A stretch of DNA of 64,000 nucleotides. Origin: Burkholderia mayonis. Lineage in GTDB: Bacteria > Pseudomonadota > Gammaproteobacteria > Burkholderiales > Burkholderiaceae. Within the stretch, counting starts at the first letter, position 1; each line of letters begins with the position of its first letter. Positions 52,383 through 62,960 of this stretch are shown piece after piece. Made by a program: the position numbers and the translations under genes. The notes beneath the pieces are model-generated. The model was not told where the DNA came from and made no database searches. It saw nothing but the letters and a program-made list of their open reading frames with translations. Location of the stretch: NCBI RefSeq assembly GCF_001523745.2, contig NZ_CP013387.1:434001-498000 (forward strand), read 5' to 3'.

Positions 52383-52462
52383 AGTTGGAATGGCCCCGAA
52401 ACGCGATTTCGAAGGGTTTCAAGGATGCGGTTTTTTGCCTGATTCTGCAATGGCAATTTCGC

Positions 52463-52479
52463 AGACAGACCGCCGCGAC
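52463..52479 (+). repeat. 17-bp direct repeat, right copy
   Basis: AGACAGACCGCCGCGAC, identical to 43770-43786, at the start of the resumed IS110 transposase sequence. Confidence 0.9.
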
Positions 52480-53304
52480 GCGATCAAGCTGGTGCGCTCG
52501 CTGCGTGCCGGCGATCTGTCAGCCGTGCATGTGCCGACGGTTGAAGATGAAGCGTTCCGCGACCTGGCCCGCGCCTGGTCGGCTGCCAGGGAAGACCTGA
52601 AGGCAGCACGCTGCAGGCTCAAATCTTTCCTGCTGGCCCACGGCATCCACTATCTCGGCCGTCCCAACTGGGGGCCGACACACAGGCGCTGGTTAAGTAC
52701 GTTCTCGTTCGACAGCGCCTGGCAGCAATTGGCGTTCGACGAACATCGGCGCTCGATTGAGGACCGGCTCGCGCAATGCGAGCGGCTGGAACTGGCTTTG
52801 CGCGAAGCCGTCATTAGTTGGCGGTTCTATCCAGTCGTACTGGCTTTGCAAGCGATGCGCGGAATCAACTTCACGTCGGCAATCGGCCTGGTATCCGAAC
52901 TGGGTGACCTCACGCGTTTCGAACATCCGCGCCAACTGATGGCTTGGATTGGCGTGACGCCTTCGGAGCATTCCTCGGGCGGGAAACGACGCCAAGGTCG
53001 CATTACCAAGACCGGCAACAGCTACGCACGTAAGCTGCTGGTTGAATCCGCCTGGAGCTATCGTCATCCGGCACGCGTGAGCATCGATATTCAGCGCCGG
53101 CATGAAGGTCTACCCAAACCGATCATCGATCGCGCCTGGGACGCGCAGCTGAGGCTTTGCCGGCGATATCGTAAGCTCGTCGCCAGAGGGAAGACCGCAC
53201 ACGTTGCCATCATCGCGGTCGCACGCGAGCTGGCCGCCTTCATCTGGGACGTTGGTCGACTGGGGATGACTCTGGCTGCACCGCAAAGCGACCAAGCCGC
53301 ATGA
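52463..53304 (+). pseudogene. IS110-family transposase, 3' half
   Basis: Continues exactly where the 43481 fragment stops: TDRRDAIKLVRSLRAGDLSA, helical middle, then the catalytic Transposase_20 domain with GINFTSAIGLVSELGDLTRF and MAWIGVTPSEHSSGGKRRQG. Stop at 53304, natural C-terminus. With the left half it reconstitutes a full transposase. Confidence 0.9.
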
Positions 53305-53635
53305 ATGGAGGACGTAGCCGACGAAAATCCAACCACCACCGGAAGTTTCCTGAAGGCGGCGCAGCCCGGTATTCGAGTAGCCCGCGACCGCGTTTGGCAA
53401 CGACATCAGTCGACTTGCGTAGTAAGGAAGCGGCAGGCTCATGAGACGGACCTCTGTAATGCGGTAACCAACCCGCGAATATCAGCTTGATCCACCGTCG
53501 AGATTTACTGCTGCGCCGCCCTCAGGAAATTTGCTCTAACCACGGAGTAGATCTTGAAAACCGATCCAGATTGACATCGGGAGTCATATCAGCGCGGCGG
53601 AACCGACCCGGCCGGCCTTGGATGGTGCGGCCGCG
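53305..53635. other. Right non-coding end of the IS110 element and spacer
   Basis: 331 nt with no gene. The IS right end probably lies near 53560, where base composition returns to that of the chromosome. The exact edge cannot be set without a reference copy. Confidence 0.4.
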
Positions 53636-55165
53636 TCAGCGCGCGTCCGCGCTTGCGGGATTCGCGTGCTCCGTGCGCGCGGCGGACGAGGCGGGATGCG
53701 GCGCGCCGCGCGCGGCGGTTGCGATCGCCGCCGCGGCGACGAAGAGCGCCGCCGACACGAGCGCCGACGCGTGCAAGCCCGAAACGATCTGCGCCGGCAG
53801 CGCGCCGCTCGCGAGCGCACCGAATCCGGCAACGCCGATCGCGCCGCCCGCCTGCCGCGCGGTGTTGAGCACGGCCGACGCAGTCGCGGCGCGCGCACGC
53901 TCGACCGATGCGAGCACGGTCGTCGTCATCGCGGGCACGGCGAGCCCCATGCCGCCCGGAATCAGCAGGAACGGCACGGCGAGCGCGGCGATCGGCGTAT
54001 CGGCGCGCGTCGCGCTCAGCAGCGCGAACCCGGTCGCGCCGATCAGCGCGCCGACGATCATCGGCCGGCGCGCGCCGTAACGCGCGGTGGCCCAGCCGCT
54101 CGCGACGTTCGACAGCAGGAAGCCGCCCGTCAGCGGCAGGAACGCGAGCCCCGCCTCGAGCGGTGTGTCGTGCCGCACGCGCTGCAAATACAGGCTCAGC
54201 ACGAAGATGACGCCGTAGTACGACAGATTCATGCAGACGCCGAACAGCACGGCGACGCTGAACGAGCGCTGCCTGAACAGCGCGAGCGGCATCATCGGAT
54301 GTGCGCTGCGCGATTCGACGAACACGAACGCGGCGGCGGCCGCGAGCGCGACGGCGACGAGCGTCGGATGCCAGTCGATCACCGCACCGGTGAAGAGTGT
54401 CAGCGCGACGACGGCGAGGGATTGGCCGGGGAGGTCGATGCCGCGCGGACGGATGCCGGCGGCGGCGCGGACGGCGGCGTTCGGACGGGACGCATTCGGG
54501 TTCGCGGTCGGATTGGCGAAGCGCGATGCGGCGGCGGCGCGCTTGCCGGAAGCGAAAGCCGCCGCGCTCGTTTCATCCTTGTCGATCCACAGCAACGTTG
54601 CAACGAGCCCCGCGGCGCACAGCGGCAGATTGACGAAGAAGATGCTGCGCCAGCCGAATTGCGCGATCAGCACGCCGCCGATCACCGGGCCGGCGGCGAT
54701 CGAGATCGCGCCCGACGCGGTCCACCAGCCGACCGCGCGCGCCCGTAGGCGCGGATCGTGCGCGCATGCGTGATTGAGGAGCGCGAGCGAGTTCGGCAGC
54801 ATCGCGGCGGCCGCGAGTCCTTGCAGTGCGCGTGCGGCGATCAGCGTCGTCGCGTTCGCGGCGATGCCGCAGAAGAACGACGCGAACGCGAACAGCGCGA
54901 GCCCGGCTGCGAACAGCCGGCGTGCGCCGAAGCGGTCGCCGAGCGCGCCGGCCGACAGCATCAGTCCGGCGACCGCGAGCGTGTACGCGTCGACGATCCA
55001 TTGCAGGCCCGCGACGCCCGTGCGCAGATCGAGGCCGATGCGCGCGAGCGCGACGTTGACGATCGTGACGTCGAGCTGCGTGATGACGAAGCCGGCGCTC
55101 ACGGTCGAGACGATGCGCACGAGCGCGGCGCGGGAGAGAGCGGGGTGGGGCGTGTGCGTGTCCAT
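53636..55165 (-). CDS. DHA2-family MFS drug exporter (EmrB/QacA type)
   Basis: 509 residues with about fourteen membrane helices. Motif C-like GPVIGGVLIAQFGWRSIFFVN and the motif A region GALGDRFGARRLF are clear, as is the D1 motif LDVTIVNVALA in helix 1. The start at 55165 (MDTHTPHPALSR) excludes an arginine-rich extension. Drug:H+ antiporter; substrate unknown. Monocistronic. Confidence 0.85.
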   Translation of the reverse strand: MDTHTPHPALSRAALVRIVSTVSAGFVITQLDVTIVNVALARIGLDLRTGVAGLQWIVDAYTLAVAGLMLSAGALGDRFGARRLFAAGLALFAFASFFCGIAANATTLIAARALQGLAAAAMLPNSLALLNHACAHDPRLRARAVGWWTASGAISIAAGPVIGGVLIAQFGWRSIFFVNLPLCAAGLVATLLWIDKDETSAAAFASGKRAAAASRFANPTANPNASRPNAAVRAAAGIRPRGIDLPGQSLAVVALTLFTGAVIDWHPTLVAVALAAAAAFVFVESRSAHPMMPLALFRQRSFSVAVLFGVCMNLSYYGVIFVLSLYLQRVRHDTPLEAGLAFLPLTGGFLLSNVASGWATARYGARRPMIVGALIGATGFALLSATRADTPIAALAVPFLLIPGGMGLAVPAMTTTVLASVERARAATASAVLNTARQAGGAIGVAGFGALASGALPAQIVSGLHASALVSAALFVAAAAIATAARGAPHPASSAARTEHANPASADAR

Positions 55166-55470
55166 GCGCGCATCGTAGTGCCGCGCGGCGCGGCGACGTT
55201 GCGGGCTCTTCTGAAATGTCGGATGCGGCGCGGATGGGGCGGCGGCCACGTCCGGTCAGTGTTCGCGGCGGCGTAAGATGTGGCGGCAAGCGGCAAGCGG
55301 CAAGCGGCAAGCGGCGGGAGGCGAGATGTGACAGGTGGCGTGCGTCGTCACCACCGCCGCCGCCGACGCGGAGCATGCCGGTAATATCCGCGCGCCTCGC
55401 TTGCCCAATTGCGTGAGTGCGCCGACATCGACATGTGCGGGCGGCGCGTCGCCGCCCGCACGAACATCGA
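55166..55470. other. Intergenic region with a 7-bp tandem repeat
   Basis: 305 nt without a gene. Four perfect CGGCAAG units occupy 55284-55311. Nothing else stands out. Confidence 0.6.
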
Positions 55471-56763
55471 TTATTCAGCGTCCTTCGCGAACATCGCCGC
55501 GACCGCGCCGAGCACGCAAATCGCCGCGACGTACAGCGCGGGCGCGAGCGGATTCGACTTCATCATCAGCGACACGATCACCGGCGTGAGCCCGCCGAAC
55601 ACCGCATATGCGACGTTGTACGAGAACGAGATGCCCGAGAAGCGCACGACGGCCGGAAAGCTCTTGACCAGCACGAACGGCACCGCGCCGATCGTGCCGA
55701 CGACGAAGCCCGCGAGCGCGTAGAGCGGCACGAGGCGCGTCGCGTCGGCCGCGAGCTGCGTGAACATCGCGTAGTAGCACGCGGCGAGCACGATGCCGCC
55801 GATCGACAGCACCGCCTTCGCGCCGAAGCGGTCCGCGAGCGAGCCGGCGGTGATGCAGCCGGCCGTCAGGCACAGCGTCGCGATGCTGTTCGCGAACAGC
55901 GCGGTCGCGGGCGCGATGTGGAATTGCTTTTGCAGCAGCGTCGGCGTCATCAGGATCACGACGACGATCGCCGCCGACAGCATCCACGTGAGCAGCATCG
56001 ACACGATCACCGCGCGGCCGTGGTCCCGGATCACCGCCTTCAGCGGGATCTCGGCCGCGAGCGTCTTGCGCGCCTTCATCTCGGCGAACACGGGCGTCTC
56101 GTGCAGCCAGCGGCGCAGATAGACGGAGAAGAGACCGAACACGCCGCCGAGCAGGAACGGAATGCGCCACGCGAACGCGCCGACTTCGGCGGCCGAGAAG
56201 CGGCTGTTGACGGCCGTCGCGACGAGCGAGCCGAGCAGAATGCCCGCCGTCAGGCCCGAAGTCAGCGTGCCGCACGCGTAGCCGATGCGCTGCGACGGCA
56301 CGTGCTCGGACACGAACACCCACGCGCCCGGCACTTCGCCGCCGACCGCCGCGCCTTGCAGCACGCGAAACAGCAGGAGCGCGATCGGCGCGAGCAGGCC
56401 GACGCTGTCGTAGGTCGGCAGCAGGCCCATCAGGAGCGTCGGCACCGACATCAGCAGCACACTCAGCGTGAACATCCGCTTGCGGCCGACGAGGTCGCCG
56501 AAGTGCGCCATCACGATGCCGCCGAGCGGCCGCGCGAGATAGCCGGCTGCGAAGATGCCGAACGTCTGCAACTGGCGCAGCCAGTCGGGAATGTCGTGTG
56601 GGAAAAACAACTGGCCGATCGCGGGCGCGAAGAACACGAAGATGATGAAGTCGTAGAACTCCAGCGCGCCGCCCAACGCGGCGAGGCTCAGGGTCTTGTA
56701 GTCGCGGCCCGTGAGGGCGCGTGGCGCGGCGCTCGAAGCGGCGCTCAATTCGGATGCGGGCAT
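55471..56763 (-). CDS. MHS-family MFS transporter (ProP/ShiA type)
   Basis: 430 residues, twelve membrane helices. Typical features: ALGGALEFYDFIIFVFFAPA in helix 1, GDLVGRKRMF after helix 2 and RVLQGAAVGGEVPGAWVFVSEHVP. Members carry osmolytes, dicarboxylates, shikimate or amino-acid-like zwitterions with protons. Its place beside hydroxyproline genes makes a proline-like substrate possible. ATG at 56763. Confidence 0.85.
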   Translation of the reverse strand: MPASELSAASSAAPRALTGRDYKTLSLAALGGALEFYDFIIFVFFAPAIGQLFFPHDIPDWLRQLQTFGIFAAGYLARPLGGIVMAHFGDLVGRKRMFTLSVLLMSVPTLLMGLLPTYDSVGLLAPIALLLFRVLQGAAVGGEVPGAWVFVSEHVPSQRIGYACGTLTSGLTAGILLGSLVATAVNSRFSAAEVGAFAWRIPFLLGGVFGLFSVYLRRWLHETPVFAEMKARKTLAAEIPLKAVIRDHGRAVIVSMLLTWMLSAAIVVVILMTPTLLQKQFHIAPATALFANSIATLCLTAGCITAGSLADRFGAKAVLSIGGIVLAACYYAMFTQLAADATRLVPLYALAGFVVGTIGAVPFVLVKSFPAVVRFSGISFSYNVAYAVFGGLTPVIVSLMMKSNPLAPALYVAAICVLGAVAAMFAKDAE

Positions 56764-57076
56764 GGTCAGGGCGATCTGGGTTCGAATGGTTGTGTACCGC
56801 GCGGATCGGGGCCGGGCGGCGGGCCTCGTCGTCGGACAGACGGTGCAACGCGCGGGATGGAGCACGGGACACGCACCGCGCGGCGGCCGGATACGGGCCG
56901 CGCGGAGACGAACGTGACGCAATGCCGGCGATTCTACAGGACGGCGGAACGCCGAAAGGCGGGGGCGATATCGTGGAAATCGGCAATTGCGGGCCGGCGG
57001 CGAACGATGCGTGGGGGCGCGTCGCTCGCTTGCGCGGGGCGGCAGGCGAGCGACGTCCGGTGACGCGGACGATCGG
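56764..57076. other. Spacer between hydroxyproline cluster and MHS transporter
   Basis: 313 nt. No gene, repeat or clear hairpin; it should hold the promoter of the MHS transporter. Confidence 0.4.
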
Positions 57077-58108
57077 TCAATCGAGCAGCGCGAGGATCTC
57101 GTCGTGGAGCCGGACCGGAATCCGCACGCCGTTCGCGACGCTGCGCGCGCGTGCGTCGAAGCGCCGTTGCGACGGCAGCCGCGCGCCCTGCGCGACGATC
57201 GCATCGAGCATCCGCTCGCCGCGCGCGAGGCCCGCGTCGAGATCGTCGCCGAGGAACACCTTCGGATCGAATGCGACGACGAGCTCGCCATGGCACGGCG
57301 TCGCGCCGACGCCGTCGTCGAACGCCATCGATTCGAGACTCGTCATGTCGCCGATCAGCGCGCCGCCGAGCAACTCGACCATCGCCGCGAGCGCCGAGCC
57401 CTTGTGGCCGCCGAACGTGCGCATCGCGCCTTGCAGCGCGGCCTTCGGATCGGTGGTCGGCTCGCCGTTCGCGTCGATCGCCCAGTGCGGCGGAATCGGC
57501 TTGTCCGCTTTCGCGTGCAATTCGATGTCGCCGCGCGCGATCGCGCTCGTCGCGAAATCGAACACGAACGGTAGACCGCCCGGCCGGGGCCACGCGAACG
57601 CGAGCGGGTTCGTGCCGAACACCGGCTTCGCGCCGCCTTCCGGCGCGACCCAGCTATGGCTCGGGTTCATCGCGAGGCCGGCGAGGCCGTGCGCGGCGAT
57701 CGCCTCGACTTCCGGCCACAGCGCGGAGAAGTGATAGCAGCGGTTGATCGTCATCGCCGCAATGCCGTGCCGCCGCGCCATCTCGACGAGCACCGGCAGG
57801 CCGGTCTCGAACGCGAGCAGCGAGAAGCCGCGATGCGCGTCGACCGACACGATCGACGACGAGCGCCGGCGCAGCGTCGGCGCCGCCCGCGGATCGACCT
57901 TGCCGACGCGCAGCGAGCGCACGCAGACGAGCAGCCGGTAGACGCCGTGCGAATGGCATTCGTCGCGCTGGCCTTGCGTGACGACGTTCGCGATCGCCTG
58001 CGCGTGCGCGTCGGACAGCCCGTGGTGCGTCAGCACGCGCAGCGCGAGCGCCTGCACGTCGTCGAGCGACAGGACGACGTCTTGCGCGAGATCTTGCGGA
58101 TCAGGCAT
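57077..58108 (-). CDS. lhpD: Ldh/DpkA-family imine reductase (LhpD-like)
   Basis: 343 residues of the malate/L-lactate dehydrogenase type-2 fold, which reduces cyclic imines such as delta1-pyrroline-2-carboxylate with NAD(P)H. Blocks: [45 protein letters not shown] and [19 protein letters not shown]. The start at 58108 overlaps the end of the dehydrogenase gene by 8 nt. In hydroxyproline clusters it turns the imine from 3-hydroxyproline or D-proline into L-proline. Confidence 0.8.
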   Translation of the reverse strand: MPDPQDLAQDVVLSLDDVQALALRVLTHHGLSDAHAQAIANVVTQGQRDECHSHGVYRLLVCVRSLRVGKVDPRAAPTLRRRSSSIVSVDAHRGFSLLAFETGLPVLVEMARRHGIAAMTINRCYHFSALWPEVEAIAAHGLAGLAMNPSHSWVAPEGGAKPVFGTNPLAFAWPRPGGLPFVFDFATSAIARGDIELHAKADKPIPPHWAIDANGEPTTDPKAALQGAMRTFGGHKGSALAAMVELLGGALIGDMTSLESMAFDDGVGATPCHGELVVAFDPKVFLGDDLDAGLARGERMLDAIVAQGARLPSQRRFDARARSVANGVRIPVRLHDEILALLD

Positions 58109-59693
58109 CGCGCGGCTCCCGCGGCGCGATCGCGCCGTCGATGCGTTGAGGAACACGCAGCGGGTTGCCGTCCCGGATCGCGTCGGGCAGCAGCGCGGCG
58201 GGCAGGTCCTGATACGACACCGGCCGCAGGAAGCGCTCGATCGCGCGCGCGCCGACCGACGTCGTGCGCGTGTCCGACGTCGCCGGGAACGGGCCGCCGT
58301 GCACCATCGCGTGGCCGACTTCGACGCCCGTGCCGAAGCCGTTGACGAGAATGCGGCCGGCCTTGCGCTCGAGCGTCGGCAGCAGCGTGCGGAAGAGCGG
58401 CGCGTCGCCGTCGCCGAGATGCGCGGCGATCGTCAACTGGCCTTCGAGCGACTTCAGCACGCGGTGCAGCGTGTCGGCGTCCGGGCAGCGGACGATCAGC
58501 GACGCCGGGCCGAACACTTCGTCGCGCAGCTCGGCGTGCGTCATGAACGCGTGCGCCGTCGTCGCGAACAGCGCGGCGCGCGCCTGATGGCGATCGCCCG
58601 CGGGGCCTTCGCCGAGCCGCTCGACCGCGTCGTGCGACGCGAGCCGCGCGACGCCTTCGCCATAGCTCGCATGGATGTGCGGCGTGAGCATCGTTGCCGG
58701 CGCGGCCGCGTCGACGGCGGCCGCGGCCGCGGCCTCGAACGCGCGCAACGCCGGGCCGTCGAGCGCGAGGATCAGCCCCGGATTCGTGCAGAACTGCCCC
58801 GCGCCGAGCGTGAGCGACGCGGCGAACTGCTGCGCGATCGCGCCGTGCCGCGCGGCGAGCGCGTCGGGCAGCAGCAGCACCGGATTGATCGAGCTCATTT
58901 CCGCATAGACCGGAATCGGCTCGTGGCGCGCAGCCGCGATGTGCATCAGCGCGACGCCGCCGCGCCGCGAGCCGGTGAAGCCGACCGCCTTGATGCGCGG
59001 ATCGGCGACGAGCGCCTGGCCGATCTCGCGCGACGCGTCGAACAGCAGCGAGAACACGCCGGTCGGCAGCCCACATTCGCGCACGGCCGCCTGGATCGCG
59101 CGGCCGACGAGCTCGGAGGTGCCCGGATGCGCGGAATGCGCCTTGACGATCACGGGGCAGCCGGCCGCGAGCGCGGACGCCGTGTCGCCGCCCGCGACCG
59201 AGAACGCGAGCGGAAAGTTCGACGCGCCGAACACGGCGACAGGCCCGATCGCGACGTTGCGCAGCCGCAGATCGACGCGCGGCAGCGGCTTGCGGTCCGG
59301 GCGCGCGGGATCGATCCGCGCGTCGAGGAACCCGCCGTCGCGCACGATCGACGCGAACAGCGCGAGCTGCCCGACGGTGCGCGCGCGCTCGCCTTCGATC
59401 CGCGCGCGCGGCAGTCCCGATTCGGCGACGCAGCGTTCGATCAGTGCGTCGCCGAGCGCGATGATGTGCCGGCCGATCGCGTCGAGAAACGCGGCGCGCG
59501 CGTCGAGACGCGTTTCTCGATACGCGTCGAATGCGTCGTCGGCGAGCGCGCAGGCCGTTTCCAGGTCGTGCAGGCTCGCGCCGCCGAATGCGGGTTCGAG
59601 CGGCGCGCCGGTCGCGGCCTCGATCGCGCGGAATGCGCCGTTCTGCCCGAACGCCGCCGATTGACCGATCAAAAGCTGGCCTGTGAGTCGCAT
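58101..59693 (-). CDS. lhpG: 2-oxoglutarate semialdehyde dehydrogenase
   Basis: 530-residue aldehyde dehydrogenase of the ketoglutarate-semialdehyde type. [20 protein letters not shown] carries the Asn, [10 protein letters not shown] the Glu and [12 protein letters not shown] the nucleophile Cys. It oxidises alpha-ketoglutarate semialdehyde, the product of the deaminase encoded upstream, to 2-oxoglutarate, linking hydroxyproline to the TCA cycle. Coupled to the reductase gene. Confidence 0.85.
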   Translation of the reverse strand: MRLTGQLLIGQSAAFGQNGAFRAIEAATGAPLEPAFGGASLHDLETACALADDAFDAYRETRLDARAAFLDAIGRHIIALGDALIERCVAESGLPRARIEGERARTVGQLALFASIVRDGGFLDARIDPARPDRKPLPRVDLRLRNVAIGPVAVFGASNFPLAFSVAGGDTASALAAGCPVIVKAHSAHPGTSELVGRAIQAAVRECGLPTGVFSLLFDASREIGQALVADPRIKAVGFTGSRRGGVALMHIAAARHEPIPVYAEMSSINPVLLLPDALAARHGAIAQQFAASLTLGAGQFCTNPGLILALDGPALRAFEAAAAAAVDAAAPATMLTPHIHASYGEGVARLASHDAVERLGEGPAGDRHQARAALFATTAHAFMTHAELRDEVFGPASLIVRCPDADTLHRVLKSLEGQLTIAAHLGDGDAPLFRTLLPTLERKAGRILVNGFGTGVEVGHAMVHGGPFPATSDTRTTSVGARAIERFLRPVSYQDLPAALLPDAIRDGNPLRVPQRIDGAIAPREPRDA

Positions 59694-59766
59694 GGTTTTT
59701 CCTCGAAGCGTGCAGGCCGGGCTTGCCGGCCCGGCCGATGAAAAAGAAAGAAGGATGTGTGGCGCG

Positions 59767-61392
59767 TCAGTCCTCGTCGTCGGCGAGCCGCAGCTTCGCG
59801 GCCGGCACGCCGGTATGCGCGCCCCAGTAGTAGATGACGAGCGCGATGACCGCGACGACGACGGTGTCGTACGGATGCGCGAGCTGTCCCGTGCCGCCGA
59901 AGCCGCCGAAATACGACGCGGCGATCATCAGCGCGTAGAACGCGATCAGCCACAGCGACGAGCGCACTTGCTCGGCGAGGCTCAGATGCGCGGTCGGCAC
60001 CCAGCGGCGGCACGCGAGATAGATGACGAACATCGCGATCTGCAGGCCGAGCAGCCAGGACACCGTGCTCCAGCCCGACCAGTAGACGATCAGCGCGGCG
60101 ATCACGAACGACGCGGGGCCGGTGATCGCGAACGCGCTTGCGCGGAACGGCCGCGGCAGGTCGGGCGCGGTGCGCCGCAGCGCGGCGACCGAAATCGGCG
60201 CGACCGCGTAGCTCAGCACGAGCGCGGCCGACACGATGTTGATGAGCGCCTCCCACGACGGAAACGGCATCGTCCAGAACACCGTGAGGCCGAACGTGAG
60301 CCACAGGCCCGCGCGCGGAATGCCGGACGCCTCGTCGACACGCGTGAACACCTTGAAGAACGTGCCCGTCTTCGCCCAGCCGTAGACGACGCGCGGTGTC
60401 GCGTTCATGTAGATGTTGCCGCAGCCGGAGGGCGAGATCATCGCGTCGGCGACGACCATATACGCGAGCCAGCCGACCCCGAGCGCGAGCGCGATGTCGC
60501 GATACGGCAGCGAGAAAGCCTTGCTGACGTCGTGCCAGCCGCCCGCGAGCATCGCAGTCGGGATGCTGCCGATGAACGCGAGCTGCAGCAGCACGTAGAT
60601 CAGCGTCGACAGCAGGATCGACAGGATCAGCGCGATCGGGATCGTCCGCTGCGGATTGCGCACCTCGCTCGCGACCGACACGATCGGCGTCAAGCCCAGA
60701 TACGCGAAGATGATGCCGCCCGCCGACACGGCCATTTCGATGCCGGGCATGCCGAACGGCGCGAAGCCGTGCATCGTCAGGTTCGCGGGCTTGAAGAACG
60801 CGAACAGCACGCCGATCACCGACAGCGGCACGACGAACTTGAAGATGCTGATGATGTTGTTCGCCTTCGCGAACGTCTTCACGCTCGAATAGTTCAGGTA
60901 GAAGAAGAAACAGAGGAGGGCGGCCTGCACGAGCCAGCCGAGCGTCGTCGGATTGCTCGAGCCAACGACTGTCAGGCCCGGAAACCACGCGGCCGCGTAT
61001 TGGCGCGCGGCGACGACTTCGATCGCGATCAGGCTCGAGAATGCGATCAGCGTGATCGCGCCCATCAGGTAGCCGAGCAGCGGGCCGTGCGAGAACACCG
61101 GATAGCGGACGACGCCGCCCGCGCGCGGCAGCGCGGCGCCGAGCTCGCAATAGACGATGCCGAGCAGCAGCACCGCGAAGCCGCCGAGCAGCCAGGAGAG
61201 GATGCCGGCCGGGCCCGCGATCGTCGACACGTGGCTCGCGGCGAACAGCCACCCTGAACCGAAAATCGCGCCGAGGCCGATGAACGTCAGATCGGTCAGC
61301 GAAAGCTGTTTCTTGAACTTGCCGTGTCCGGCTTCGGGAGGCGCGGACCGCGCGAGCGGCGCGGATCGATGAACGTTGCCTTGGGCGGGCAT
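59767..61392 (-). CDS. APC-family amino acid permease
   Basis: 541 residues, about twelve to fourteen hydrophobic segments. Amino-acid-permease signatures: [16 protein letters not shown] in helix 1, [20 protein letters not shown] and [15 protein letters not shown]. It probably takes up hydroxyproline or proline for the surrounding catabolic genes. The start [12 protein letters not shown] at 61392 is chosen because upstream sequence is proline/arginine-rich shadow. Confidence 0.8.
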   Translation of the reverse strand: MPAQGNVHRSAPLARSAPPEAGHGKFKKQLSLTDLTFIGLGAIFGSGWLFAASHVSTIAGPAGILSWLLGGFAVLLLGIVYCELGAALPRAGGVVRYPVFSHGPLLGYLMGAITLIAFSSLIAIEVVAARQYAAAWFPGLTVVGSSNPTTLGWLVQAALLCFFFYLNYSSVKTFAKANNIISIFKFVVPLSVIGVLFAFFKPANLTMHGFAPFGMPGIEMAVSAGGIIFAYLGLTPIVSVASEVRNPQRTIPIALILSILLSTLIYVLLQLAFIGSIPTAMLAGGWHDVSKAFSLPYRDIALALGVGWLAYMVVADAMISPSGCGNIYMNATPRVVYGWAKTGTFFKVFTRVDEASGIPRAGLWLTFGLTVFWTMPFPSWEALINIVSAALVLSYAVAPISVAALRRTAPDLPRPFRASAFAITGPASFVIAALIVYWSGWSTVSWLLGLQIAMFVIYLACRRWVPTAHLSLAEQVRSSLWLIAFYALMIAASYFGGFGGTGQLAHPYDTVVVAVIALVIYYWGAHTGVPAAKLRLADDED

Positions 61393-61788
61393 GGGCTTGT
61401 CTCCATTTGATTGGTGATTTCGTTTCGGGCTGCGGCCGGAGGCGCGGCGGCTTGCGCGCGCCGCGGCTGAGGCGGTCGGCCTCGTCGGGGCGAACAAGTG
61501 GGGCCGACGGGCGGCCGGAGCGATACGGTTGGCGGGCGGTACTTCGCGCGGTGCGTTGCGGCGGGGGCGCGGCGCGGCCGTCGCGCGTGACGGAAAGCGG
61601 CGCGCGCCCGTTCGCGGGCGGCGGGCGGCGCGAACCGTGCGGCGCGAACCATCCGGCGCGAACCATCCGGCGAGAACCATCCGGCGAGAACCGGCGGGCG
61701 CAAACCGGCGGGTGCGCGATGGCGTGTCCGCGGCGGCGTGCCCGCGTCGCCGGGGCGATGCGCCTCGGCCGGCCGCCGGGCGCGTCGG
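61393..61788. other. Intergenic region with 14-bp tandem repeats
   Basis: 396 nt without a gene between the permease and the deaminase. It holds the repeat described separately and GC-rich sequence otherwise. Confidence 0.6.
61627..61692. repeat. 14-bp tandem repeat
   Basis: About five copies of GGCGCGAACCATCC, the first with GTGC and the last two with GGCGAG variants. It lies in the leader between two genes of the hydroxyproline operon. Confidence 0.85.
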
Positions 61789-62709
61789 TCAGAGACCGAC
61801 GTCCGGCAGCGCCGGACGCGCGGCGAGCGCCTTCGCGACGATCGCCTTCACTTCGTCGAGCGTGTCGCCTGAGAGCGCGAGGCGCGGCGGACGCGTGACC
61901 GCGCTGCCGCGGCCGACGAGCGCTTCGCACAGCTTGATGCACTGGACGAGGTCCGGACGCGCGTCGAGATGCAGCAGCGGCATGAACCAGCGATACAGCG
62001 CAAGCGCTTCGTCGAAGCGCTTTTGCTTCGCGAGACGGAACAGCGTCTCGCCTTCCTTCGGGAATGCGTTCGACATCCCCGACACCCAGCCTTCCGCGCC
62101 GACCGCGATGCTCTCGACGACGACGTCGTCGAGGCCCGCGAACAGCACGAAGCGGTCGCCGACCGCGTTGCGCAGGTCGATGAAGCGGCGCGTGTCGCCC
62201 GACGAATCCTTGAAGCAGACGATGTTCTCGCAGTCCTGAAGCGCGATCAGCACATCGGGCGTCACGTCGTTCTTGTAGATCGGCGGGTTGTTGTAGACCA
62301 TCACCGGCAGGTCGGTGCCCGTCGCGACCGCGCGGAAGTGCGCGGCCGTCTCGTGCGGCTTCGCCGAGTAGACGAGCGCGGGCATCACCATCACGCCGTC
62401 GACGCCGACGCGCGCCGCCTCGCGCACCGTGTTGCGCGCGAACTCAGTCGTGAATTCGGCGATGCCGGCGATCACCGGGATCTTGCCGCCCGCGGCGTCG
62501 CGCGCCGCCTCGATCACCGCGAGCTTCTCGGCCGTGCTGAGCGACGTGTTCTCGCCGACCGTGCCGCAGACGACGAGGCCCGACACGCCGTCGTTCACCA
62601 GGTTCTTCACGACGCGGTGCGTCGCGTCGATGTCGAGGGAGAAGTCCGGCTTGAACTGGGTGCTGACGGCGGGGAACACCCCGCTCCACTGAATGGCGTT
62701 ACGGCTCAC
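61789..62709 (-). CDS. lhpC: DapA-family pyrroline-4-hydroxy-2-carboxylate deaminase
   Basis: 306 residues of the dihydrodipicolinate-synthase/N-acetylneuraminate-lyase fold. Schiff-base Lys167 (IVCFKDSSGD), Tyr139 in VMVYNNPP and the GTVGENTSLS loop are present. In this context it converts pyrroline-4-hydroxy-2-carboxylate to 2-oxoglutarate semialdehyde with loss of ammonia. The start is GTG at 62709, 6 nt after AGGAGA; an upstream ATG would add 41 basic residues unlike the family. Confidence 0.85.
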   Translation of the reverse strand: MSRNAIQWSGVFPAVSTQFKPDFSLDIDATHRVVKNLVNDGVSGLVVCGTVGENTSLSTAEKLAVIEAARDAAGGKIPVIAGIAEFTTEFARNTVREAARVGVDGVMVMPALVYSAKPHETAAHFRAVATGTDLPVMVYNNPPIYKNDVTPDVLIALQDCENIVCFKDSSGDTRRFIDLRNAVGDRFVLFAGLDDVVVESIAVGAEGWVSGMSNAFPKEGETLFRLAKQKRFDEALALYRWFMPLLHLDARPDLVQCIKLCEALVGRGSAVTRPPRLALSGDTLDEVKAIVAKALAARPALPDVGL

Positions 62710-62960
62710 TGAGAATCTCCTACGTTCGAATGGGATGGCCGACGGGCGTCGTCGGAGCGAGAACCAGTATCGCTGTCGATGCGCCGCGAGGCTTGAGGCT
62801 TTTCCAGCCGTGAAAAGATGAAATCGGCACAATCGGGGCGCGATCGCCGGCGCGTGCGCCGGCCTGTGCCGATTTCGTCGCGCGCATCATCGAAAACCCA
62901 CAAGCGGCGGGCGGCGCCACAGGGGAAGCTGTGCGCCTTTCCACCTTGAATCGACGCGAC
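62710..62960. promoter_or_regulatory. Divergent promoter region of the hydroxyproline genes
   Basis: 251 nt between the two divergently transcribed arms. It must hold both promoters. No operator could be recognised by eye. Confidence 0.4.

Larger units (their letters stand above)
43787..52462. mobile_element. 8.7-kb accessory island inserted in an IS110 transposase gene
   Basis: Bounded by identical 17-bp direct repeats and by the two halves of one transposase. It holds fragments of at least four IS types and six cargo genes (aaRS-like fragment, hydrolase, MFS, methyltransferase, ATP-grasp ligase, SET protein). The cargo has more AT than the Burkholderia backbone, especially between genes, which points to recent transfer. 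How it entered is not clear: no single complete element spans it. Confidence 0.75.

Noticed and set aside
61627-61692. CRISPR-like array
   Set aside because: 14-bp units are directly tandem with no spacers; a simple tandem repeat.
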